From the NCBI GenBank assembly GCA_934169535.1, contig CAKPOC010000060.1, positions 1-5,699 of the forward strand: a stretch of DNA of 5,699 nucleotides. The letters run 5' to 3'. A model generated the notes under the pieces. The model was not told where the DNA came from, did no database searches, and worked only from the letters and a program-made list of their open reading frames with translations. Of this stretch, positions 1-5,424 are shown piece after piece. The position numbers and the translations under genes are program-made. Positions within the stretch are counted from its first letter, which is position 1. Each line of letters opens with the position of its first letter. The DNA is from an uncultured Clostridia bacterium. GTDB lineage: Bacteria; Bacillota; Clostridia; TANB77; CAG-508.

Positions 1-2
1 TT

Positions 3-299
3 GAAGGGGAACATGATTTTAAAGCTTTTAAATCAAGTGGAACTAGTGCAAAAAACAGTGTAAGAACTATTTACAAAGCACAAGTTACAAAAGATGGAGA
101 AAGAGTAATTATAGAGCTTACAGGAAATGGTTTTTTATATAACATGGTAAGAATTATTTCTGGAACTTTATTAGATGTAGGATTAGGAAAAATAAAGCCA
201 GAGCAAATCAAAACAATAATAGAACAAAAAGATAGACAAAAAGCAGGAAGAACGCTTCCGGCACATGGGCTATATCTAGTAAAGGTAGAATACAAATAG
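3..299 (+). CDS. truA: tRNA pseudouridine synthase A, C-terminal part (5' end outside window)
   Basis: The open frame entering from the left edge gives 98 residues and ends in TAG. It matches the C-terminal half of TruA, the enzyme that isomerises uridines 38-40 of the tRNA anticodon arm to pseudouridine in the cytoplasm. The visible family signatures are an EGEHDF-AFKSSG segment at the start, GNGFLYNMVRIISGTLLDVG in the middle (the MVR motif contributes to the catalytic domain), and a GRTLPAHGLYL-V-Y ending, which corresponds to the usual KTAPAHGLYL. The catalytic aspartate lies upstream of the window. I see no frameshift. No hairpin terminator follows the stop within the 80 bases before the next gene, so some read-through into that gene is possible. 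The rplM-rpsI pair that often follows truA in Firmicutes is absent. The identification is firm. Confidence 0.95.
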   Translation, partial: EGEHDFKAFKSSGTSAKNSVRTIYKAQVTKDGERVIIELTGNGFLYNMVRIISGTLLDVGLGKIKPEQIKTIIEQKDRQKAGRTLPAHGLYLVKVEYK

Positions 300-366
300 T
301 AACAAAAAATAAGTGGATTTAATATTATATTATAAAAATCTTATGTGAATTTAATTTATATAAGCG

Positions 367-372
367 AAAGGA
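367..372 (+). promoter_or_regulatory. Ribosome binding site that decides the start at 381
   Basis: AAAGGA lies 8 bases before ATG 381. The longer in-frame alternative, GTG at 345, has only AT-rich sequence upstream with no purine-rich site. The downstream ATG is therefore preferred. Confidence 0.75.
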
Positions 373-380
373 ATGATAAT

Positions 381-791
381 ATGAATCTACTTTTTTATAT
401 AGTATTTCCAATTGCAACTATTATATTTTCTATAGCACTTCAAAAAATACTAAAATGTCCTATATTGGTTGCAGGGATTATATTCGCAACGTTTTTAATT
501 TTAGCGTTTACTGTATATACATCAGACTTTTTAATATTTGTTATATTGTATACAATAATTGCATACATAACAGCATATGTAACAAAAGTTATTTGTAAAA
601 TTTCAAGTAGTGGACTTTCTAACTTAAATGTAGGAACAATAAATTCGTCAAATGTAAGAACGAATAGTGTTGCTTCAAATGGAATTTGCTGTAATAATGT
701 AAATGCAAATACGGTATCTGCTAGAAACTTAGTAAGAAACAATGATTGCGGTTGCAATAACAGAAATTATACAGAATTTAGAATTAGATAA
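381..791 (+). CDS. Small three-helix membrane protein, DUF2651/YbeF-like, with a pentad-repeat tail
   Basis: The product has 136 residues. The first part is strongly hydrophobic, with predicted membrane helices at about residues 3-20, 27-46 and 49-71. The spacing, and the LAFTVYTSDFLIFVILYT stretch, resemble the small DUF2651 (B. subtilis YbeF type) proteins of Firmicutes; I recall this pattern from memory and could not align it. Those proteins are about 70-80 residues, so the tail from residue 75 onward is extra. The tail is polar and Asn-rich, with hydrophobic residues at exactly 82, 87, 92, 97, 102, 107, 112 and 117 (L, I, V, V, I, V, V, L), as in a pentapeptide-repeat beta-helix. It also holds a CC pair at 103-104 and a CGC at 123-125. 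The gene sits alone between truA and a terminator. Its function is unknown. The start at 381 rests on AAAGGA 8 bases upstream. Confidence 0.8.
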   Translation: MNLLFYIVFPIATIIFSIALQKILKCPILVAGIIFATFLILAFTVYTSDFLIFVILYTIIAYITAYVTKVICKISSSGLSNLNVGTINSSNVRTNSVASNGICCNNVNANTVSARNLVRNNDCGCNNRNYTEFRIR

Positions 792-795
792 AATG

Positions 796-830
796 AAAAA
801 GTGTTTATAAAAATTATAAGCACTTTTTTA
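796..830 (+). terminator. Rho-independent terminator after the small membrane protein gene
   Basis: The arms GTGTTTATAA (801-810) and TTATAAGCAC (814-823) pair around an AAA loop, with one G-U wobble. Five A residues (796-800) precede the stem and six T residues (824-829) follow it, extending the possible pairing to 15 bp. It begins 5 bases after the stop codon at 791. The A-tract and T-tract symmetry would let it act in both directions. It separates the small gene from the downstream pilus-type operon. Confidence 0.88.
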
Positions 831-957
831 AAATTACAAAATAATTACAATAAAATTAAAAAAAGTTTACAACTACAAAATAATATTGTTTTTAATACTA
901 ATTTGTTGTAAAATATTAAATATAAGTATTATGTCACAAAATAGGTGACTTTAAATT
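831..957. promoter_or_regulatory. Intergenic control region of the Tad-like operon, with repeats and a dyad
   Basis: This very AT-rich stretch holds no gene. TACAAAATAAT occurs twice (835-845 and 874-884), and its core ACAAAATA a third time (936-943). AATTACAA is repeated one helical turn apart (832-839 and 843-850). TTTACAAC (866-873) and GTTGTAAA (905-912) form a perfect 8-bp inverted repeat around 31 bases. GTCAC (933-937) and GTGAC (945-949) form a small hairpin just before the ribosome binding site. These could be operator sites, but base composition makes chance AT-rich matches likely. No riboswitch consensus was recognised. Confidence 0.4.
886..914 (+). promoter_or_regulatory. Possible vegetative (sigma-A type) promoter for the Tad-like operon
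   Basis: TTGTTT (886-891) and TAAAAT (909-914) are separated by 17 bases. The -10 box matches TATAAT at five of six positions; the -35 matches only TTG. The right arm of the 866-912 inverted repeat overlaps the -10, which would suit a repressor site. In sequence this AT-rich other placements are possible, for example TTTACA at 866 with a poorly spaced -10, so this is only the best candidate. Confidence 0.28.
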
Positions 958-971
958 AGGAGGAATAAGCA

Positions 972-1880
972 ATGGCAACAAATCCAATACAAAAAAAGAC
1001 AAGAAATTCATTTCTTTTAGGAATGTTAGTAATGTTTATAATTATGGGACTAGTAGTAGCACTACTTGCATATATGCTACTAAATATGAAAAAAGCAGAA
1101 AATGAAAGACTAGCAAAACAAAAAACTGTATATGTACTAGGCTCAGCTGTAAGCTCCGGAAATAGTATAGATGCAGGAAACTTAAAAAAGGTGAATTTAG
1201 ATTCTACTGCAGTACCACAAAATGCTATTACTTTAGGAGATATAACAGAAAAAACTGTTGCTAAAATAGATATAAGTGCAGGGGAAGTTGTAACTTCTGC
1301 AATGGTTTCAGAGGCAGATGATGCAGTTACTGACAGCTTAAGATTACAAGAATATAATATGCTTAGCATAGCGAGCCAAATACAAACAGGCGATTTTATA
1401 GATATAAGATTAAGAGTTCCAAGTGGACAAGACTATATAATTGTATCTAAGAAAAAAGTAGAAATACCAACAATAGATGGAATTGACTCAGTAAATACAA
1501 TATGGGTAAAATTAACAGAAGATGAAACTATTTTAATGAGCAGTGCAATTGTTGAAGCATATCAAATGGAAGGAGCACTTCTTTATACAACAAAATATAT
1601 AGAACCAGGATTACAACAAACAGCAACACCTACATATGTACCAAGTGCATCAATACTTAATTTAATAACACAAAATCCAAATGTTGTTTCAGAAGCAAAA
1701 ACAGCAATATATAACAGACATCAAAATGATGCAGCTGGAATAAGAAATAACATAGATAGCAACTTATCTTCAATAGATAGCACAGTAAGAGAAAACAACT
1801 TAAATACTAAAGTATCAAACGAAGCTCAAACAACACAAACTCAAAGACAAGCTTATTTAGATGCTTTAGCAGGGAACTAA
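972..1880 (+). CDS. CpaB/RcpC-like SAF-domain protein of a Tad-type pilus operon
   Basis: The product has 302 residues. A basic N-terminus (KK and R at 8-11) leads into one membrane helix at about 14-37, so the rest should lie outside the membrane. A SAF-like domain follows at about 53-114, with the typical pattern: VYVLGSAVSSGNSI, a VPQNAIT segment at 81-87, and DISAGEVV at 100-107. The second CpaB-type unit runs from about 121, with GDFIDIRL at 140-147 and a TEDE segment before the last strand. Residues 214-302 are a polar Asn/Gln/Ser/Thr-rich tail with no recognised domain. In diderm bacteria CpaB/RcpC works with the secretin in Tad pilus assembly; here its position first in the operon suggests an accessory role in pilus assembly outside the membrane. 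AGGAGG (958-963) lies 8 bases before the ATG. The gap to the next gene is 25 bp. Confidence 0.85.
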   Translation: MATNPIQKKTRNSFLLGMLVMFIIMGLVVALLAYMLLNMKKAENERLAKQKTVYVLGSAVSSGNSIDAGNLKKVNLDSTAVPQNAITLGDITEKTVAKIDISAGEVVTSAMVSEADDAVTDSLRLQEYNMLSIASQIQTGDFIDIRLRVPSGQDYIIVSKKKVEIPTIDGIDSVNTIWVKLTEDETILMSSAIVEAYQMEGALLYTTKYIEPGLQQTATPTYVPSASILNLITQNPNVVSEAKTAIYNRHQNDAAGIRNNIDSNLSSIDSTVRENNLNTKVSNEAQTTQTQRQAYLDALAGN

Positions 1881-1905
1881 AAGATAAAGTAGGAAAGGAA
1901 AAAGT

Positions 1906-2601
1906 ATGACTAAGATAGGATTTGTAGGAGCTTTTGATAAATCTGATTTAATTATATACATTGCAAGAATTTTAGTTGAATTGGACAAAAAAGTATTAAT
2001 AATAGATTCTACTATAAATCAAAAAGTTAAATATATAGTGCCAACAATAAGCCCAACATCATCTTATGTTACTGAATATGAAGGAATTGACATTTCTGTA
2101 GGATTTAGAAACTATAGTGATATAAAAAATTATTTGGGAATGCCAGAGTCAGCAGTATTTACATATGATTATATTTTTATAGACCTAGATGATCCTAGCT
2201 TATTAGAAACTTTTGATTTATACACAGCAGACAAAAATTATTTTGTAACATCACCTGACTTATATGATTTAAAAAAAGGACTAGAAATATTAAGCGGAAT
2301 AAAACTTCCGCTTAATATGCGAAAAATATGGTTTTCAAATGAAATGGAAGAAGAAGAAGACGATTACTTAAATTATTTATCATTAGGATACAGAATAAAC
2401 TGGGACAGCGAAAAAATTTATTTCCCAATGCAAAATGAAGATAGAGATGTAATAATTGAAAATCAAAGAACTGCTAAAATAAAATTTAAAGGATTAAGCA
2501 ATGAGTATAAAAGCTCACTAATATATTTAGCTGGCGAAATATGCAAAGAAAACACAGGAAATATAAAAAGGGCTGTGAGAACGCTAGAAAAAAATGTTTA
2601 A
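1906..2601 (+). CDS. MinD/ParA-fold protein in the TadZ/CpaE position, with a degenerate P-loop (first of two)
   Basis: The 231-residue product begins with the short beta strand KIGFVGAF, as in MinD/ParA ATPases. The deviant Walker A position reads VGAFDKSD (7-14): K12 and S13 are kept, but the second and third glycines are A9 and D11 and the signature lysine is V7. VLIIDST (30-36) matches the switch I region and YDYIFIDLDD (87-96) the Walker B strand. An acidic run EMEEEEDD lies near 146. TadZ/CpaE proteins help to place the Tad machine at a cell site, usually with an N-terminal receiver-like domain; that domain is absent here. Nucleotide binding may be weak or lost. The gene is in an operon with gaps of 25 bp before and 18 bp after, with AGGAAAGGA ahead of the ATG. 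A strong hairpin lies inside it at 2287-2318. The fold is likely; the exact role is inferred from position. Confidence 0.75.
   Translation: MTKIGFVGAFDKSDLIIYIARILVELDKKVLIIDSTINQKVKYIVPTISPTSSYVTEYEGIDISVGFRNYSDIKNYLGMPESAVFTYDYIFIDLDDPSLLETFDLYTADKNYFVTSPDLYDLKKGLEILSGIKLPLNMRKIWFSNEMEEEEDDYLNYLSLGYRINWDSEKIYFPMQNEDRDVIIENQRTAKIKFKGLSNEYKSSLIYLAGEICKENTGNIKRAVRTLEKNV
2287..2318 (+). repeat. Perfect 13-bp inverted repeat inside a coding region
   Basis: ATATTAAGCGGAA (2287-2299) and TTCCGCTTAATAT (2306-2318) are exact reverse complements around the loop TAAAAC. The stem includes a GC-rich core (GCGG/CCGC), so it should be stable in the mRNA. It encodes part of the MinD-like protein (ILSGIKLPLN). 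No T-tract follows on the plus strand, so it does not look like an ordinary terminator in the sense direction. Confidence 0.85.
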
Positions 2602-2619
2602 AAGGAAGGAAAAAATAGT

Positions 2620-3459
2620 ATGTCATCAATAATAGCATTTTGTGGCAGTGACCAAGGTGAAACTGGGCAAACACTTTCTTCAATTGCAGTAGCAACAATG
2701 ATGGCAATTGACCATAAAATAAAAATTTTACATATATCAACAGGCTTTAGAGATAGAACAGCACTTAGATGCTTTTGGGAAGAAAACGAAAATAAGCCAA
2801 TAATGTTTGAAAGAAATTCTATAAGTGGAATTGACAACGGAATTGAAGGACTTGTTAAATTACTTCAAAGTAACAGAACTTCTAATAATGTAGTTGCAGA
2901 TTACACAAAGGTGGTTTTTAGAGACAGATTAGATTTTTTATTGCCACCATCAACAAACAAAATTGAAGAGTATAATCAATTAGCCCAATACTACCCAGCA
3001 ATAGCATTGACAGCAGTTAAAAATTATGACTTAGTTTTTATAGATATTGATAAAAAAATGACGCCAGAACTTCAAAGAAAAATTTTAGAGGTATCAAATG
3101 TAATAGTATTAACAATGAAACAAAGTGGAGATATGATACCAAATATAACCGAAGTTCGAAAAAATGACGAAAGTTTTAACAAGGACAATGTAGTATTAAT
3201 GATTGGAAAATATGATAAATTTTCTAAATTTAATGTGGCAAATGTAACAAGAGAACTAAAGGAAAAAAGAAAAGTATGTGCAATTTCATATAACACATTA
3301 TTCTTCGACGCATCTACAGAAGGAAAAGTTGCAGATTTTTTCTTAAATAATAGAACAATTTCAGATAAAACAGATAGAAATTTTAGTTTTATGGATGAAA
3401 CCAAAAGAACATGTGATGAAATAAATTATAAAATTCAAGAATTAAAAATGAGATTATAA
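2620..3459 (+). CDS. MinD/ParA-fold protein with a P-loop lacking its lysines (second of two)
   Basis: The 279-residue product starts with strand IIAFCGS and a P-loop-like segment DQGETGQTL (11-19). Aligned to KGGxGKTT, the signature lysine is Q12, the second Gly is E14 and the catalytic lysine is Q17; G13, G16 and T18 remain. HISTGFRDRT near 38-47 matches the switch I region, and NYDLVFIDIDKK (135-146) is the Walker B strand with D142. The fold is clear, but ATP hydrolysis by the usual mechanism is doubtful. It is adjacent to, and shares the fold of, the preceding gene, so the two may form a heteromeric positioning unit for the pilus ATPase (inference). There is no N-terminal receiver-like domain. 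AAGGAAGGA precedes the ATG; the gap before is 18 bp and the gap after is 26 bp. Confidence 0.78.
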   Translation: MSSIIAFCGSDQGETGQTLSSIAVATMMAIDHKIKILHISTGFRDRTALRCFWEENENKPIMFERNSISGIDNGIEGLVKLLQSNRTSNNVVADYTKVVFRDRLDFLLPPSTNKIEEYNQLAQYYPAIALTAVKNYDLVFIDIDKKMTPELQRKILEVSNVIVLTMKQSGDMIPNITEVRKNDESFNKDNVVLMIGKYDKFSKFNVANVTRELKEKRKVCAISYNTLFFDASTEGKVADFFLNNRTISDKTDRNFSFMDETKRTCDEINYKIQELKMRL

Positions 3460-3460
3460 A

Positions 3461-3480
3461 TTCTCTTCTAGAAAGGAGAA
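3461..3480 (+). promoter_or_regulatory. Hairpin that overlaps the ribosome binding site of the ATPase gene
   Basis: TTCTCTT (3461-3467) can pair with AGGAGAA (3474-3480) around CTAGAA, giving 7 bp with one G-U wobble. The right arm contains most of the Shine-Dalgarno sequence AAAGGAG (3472-3478), which sits 7 bases before the GTG start at 3486. Folding would hide the ribosome binding site. Ribosomes finishing the upstream gene at 3459 would open it, so translational coupling is plausible. This is inferred from pairing alone. Confidence 0.5.
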
Positions 3481-3485
3481 AAACG

Positions 3486-5399
3486 GTGAACCTTATAAAT
3501 TTAATTTTAATAGTAGTAATTATTGGGGTAACTATATATGTGGTTAGTAATTTTATTCAAAAAAGAAAAGCACAAGAGGTAGAAGACCAAATTAAAGTGG
3601 ATGATAGCACATACACTTTAAATTCAATGAGGGAATTCGTAAAAAGAAGACTAGATGAAATAACAAAAATAAACTTATATGATATTGGTCTTTCTGAAGA
3701 AGAACTAAAAAGAAGAAAAAACAAAAAGTATGAATTAAAAAAGGCATTAAAAGGTTGTACTTATGGAGATGTTAACGACAAAAAATATGTAAAAGAACTT
3801 ATATATGATTTACTCGTAAATGAATATGGTGTTGATGAAATTAATGTATCAAAAGCAATGCCTTTTGACATGCCATCACTTCTTACTGCTCAAGATAAAT
3901 TTGATGTAATACTTTATATGTATAAACAAGAATTTAGCTATGAAGCTTTAAGTGAGATAATAAAAAAATATAGATTAGATGACATGAAATACATAAATGG
4001 TGATTCAAAACCAACATATGTAATAACACCAGAGGAAATTGACGAAATATATGAAAAAGAAAATTTTGTATTAACATTTCAAGATAAATTGAGCATTGTA
4101 GTTCAAAGAATATACCAACAATATAAAGGTTATAGTTCAATTGATGAAATAAGAGATATGAACATAGATGGTGTATCTGGTGGTGTATCAGGTCTTCCAG
4201 AAAGCTTTTTAAGCCAAGTTGCACAATTAGATGGCGACTACTTAGACCAAATGCAAGGAAACAAAATCCCACGTGCTTGTGATAGTATATGGATAATGTT
4301 TCATGGTAAATCAATTCGTTTAGCATTTTTATCTTTTGGAACAGAAGCAGAACTAAAAAGGGTTTGCCAAAATATATACAAGTTTAACAACCCAGGTCAA
4401 TTATCTGACACAAATGGTTATAAAATAAACGAAATGAAAGATGGTTCTCGTGTTGTTGTTGTAAGACCAAGCATGTCTGAAACATGGGCATTTTTCGTAA
4501 GAAAGTTTGATGTTCAAAGAGCATCACTAGAGCAAATAGTTCTTTTCCCAGGAAAAGAAGATGCAATAGATTTATTAAAATATTTAGTAAAAGGTGCAAG
4601 AATTATATCACTTACTGGTGAGCAGGGTTGTGGTAAAACAACAATGCTTATGGCAATGATTGAAAATATATACGAAACAATGAACCTTCGTATTACAGAA
4701 ACTGCATTTGAGCTTCACTTAAGAAAAATATATCCAACAAGAAATATTCTTTCAATGAGAGAAACTGAAACAATTTCTGGACAGGACTGTTTGGACGTTC
4801 AGAAAAAAACAGATGGTTCTGTTAACATCATAGGTGAGGTTGCAACAGACCCCGTAGCATCTTGGATGATTCAATCAGCACAGGTTGCATCTAAATTTAC
4901 ATTATTTACTCACCATGCTAAAACATTCCCAGATTTAGTAACAGCACTTCGTAACTCAATGTTAAGAGCAGGAGTATTTAAGGACGAGCGTACAGCAGAA
5001 GAGCAAGTTGTATCTGTATTAAATTTTGATATACACTTAGTAAAAGACTTTAGAGGAAGAAGATACATCGAAAGAATAACTGAATGTATACCAGTACAAG
5101 AAAAAAATGAATATACAAATGATTATAGAAAAGTAAAAACACTAGAAGGCAAAGTAGAAAAATTTATGGACAATGCAACAATTTACTTTACAAAATCAAC
5201 CAATAGAGAATTATATAAATATAGAAATATATTAGAATACCATGATGGAGAATATGTTTTAACAAATCCAATATCAGATAATAACATAAAAGAAATGTTA
5301 AATAACATGGACGACACAGATGCAGAAGAATTCAAAAAATTTGTAAAGAAACATTGGAATATAGATGCTTATAGAGATTCTGACTTAATAAAAGACTAA
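3486..5399 (+). CDS. CpaF/TadA-like secretion ATPase with an N-terminal membrane anchor
   Basis: The 637-residue product is longer than typical CpaF (about 400-500). A hydrophobic helix at about 3-24 followed by KRK suggests N-out topology with a cytoplasmic body. Residues 30-200 are mostly helical and charged, with no recognised domain. The CpaF-like core starts near 205: DSIWIMFHGKSIRLAFLSFG and a KDGSRVVVVRP segment match the N-terminal domain of GspE/VirB11-family ATPases. Walker A is GEQGCGKTT (378-386, K384), the Asp-box region is ITETAFEL (403-410, with T in place of D), Walker B is NIIGEVATDP (447-456, E451), and the His box is THHAK (475-479). The enzyme should drive pilin assembly with the TadB-like protein encoded next. 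The GTG start is supported by AAAGGAG 7 bases upstream and by the anchor helix that follows it directly. The usual GEVRG arginine is absent (A453). Confidence 0.9.
   Translation: MNLINLILIVVIIGVTIYVVSNFIQKRKAQEVEDQIKVDDSTYTLNSMREFVKRRLDEITKINLYDIGLSEEELKRRKNKKYELKKALKGCTYGDVNDKKYVKELIYDLLVNEYGVDEINVSKAMPFDMPSLLTAQDKFDVILYMYKQEFSYEALSEIIKKYRLDDMKYINGDSKPTYVITPEEIDEIYEKENFVLTFQDKLSIVVQRIYQQYKGYSSIDEIRDMNIDGVSGGVSGLPESFLSQVAQLDGDYLDQMQGNKIPRACDSIWIMFHGKSIRLAFLSFGTEAELKRVCQNIYKFNNPGQLSDTNGYKINEMKDGSRVVVVRPSMSETWAFFVRKFDVQRASLEQIVLFPGKEDAIDLLKYLVKGARIISLTGEQGCGKTTMLMAMIENIYETMNLRITETAFELHLRKIYPTRNILSMRETETISGQDCLDVQKKTDGSVNIIGEVATDPVASWMIQSAQVASKFTLFTHHAKTFPDLVTALRNSMLRAGVFKDERTAEEQVVSVLNFDIHLVKDFRGRRYIERITECIPVQEKNEYTNDYRKVKTLEGKVEKFMDNATIYFTKSTNRELYKYRNILEYHDGEYVLTNPISDNNIKEMLNNMDDTDAEEFKKFVKKHWNIDAYRDSDLIKD
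4170..4193 (+). repeat. Tandem 12-bp repeat encoding GVSG-GVSG
   Basis: GGTGTATCTGGT (4170-4181) and GGTGTATCAGGT (4182-4193) differ at one base and encode residues 229-236 of the ATPase. They fall near where CpaF proteins usually have the G-GPLE-L loop before the VNG strand. The repeat may be a recent duplication or a fixed glycine-rich linker of this subfamily. Confidence 0.7.
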
Positions 5400-5404
5400 A
5401 ATAC

Positions 5405-5412
5405 AAGGAGGT
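5405..5412 (+). promoter_or_regulatory. Ribosome binding site of the TadB-like gene
   Basis: AAGGAGGT is an excellent anti-16S match. It abuts ATG 5413 (too close to serve it) and lies 12 bases before ATG 5425 in the same frame. Neither spacing is ideal; 5425 is the more workable start. Confidence 0.65.
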
Positions 5413-5424
5413 ATGCTTATAACA

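Noticed and set aside
71..295. Open frame on the minus strand opposite truA
   Set aside because: It is the antisense shadow of a well-recognised TruA C-terminus, and its product matches no family I know.
313..355. Imperfect direct repeat GTGGATTTAAT / GTGAATTTAAT between truA and the next gene
   Set aside because: It is short, AT-rich and without clear promoter spacing; it may be chance. I also saw no convincing promoter in this stretch.
345..380. Upstream GTG start extending the small membrane protein by 12 residues
   Set aside because: There is no ribosome binding site before 345, the added residues are polar and precede a natural membrane-helix start, and AAAGGA is well spaced for ATG 381.
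831..971. Riboswitch (such as a cyclic di-GMP type) ahead of the pilus-type operon
   Set aside because: There is a short GTCAC/GTGAC hairpin, but none of the conserved core motifs of a known riboswitch class can be seen and there is no terminator between it and the operon.
956..1369. Minus-strand open frame of 137 residues with Ser/Phe-rich sequence
   Set aside because: It lies opposite the CpaB-like gene, whose reading frame, ribosome binding site and domain pattern are convincing; the antisense frame has none of these.
3934..4326. Hydrophobic, His/Leu-rich open frame on the minus strand
   Set aside because: It is antisense to the ATPase gene. The composition is what antisense of AT-rich coding sequence gives, and no coding signal supports it.
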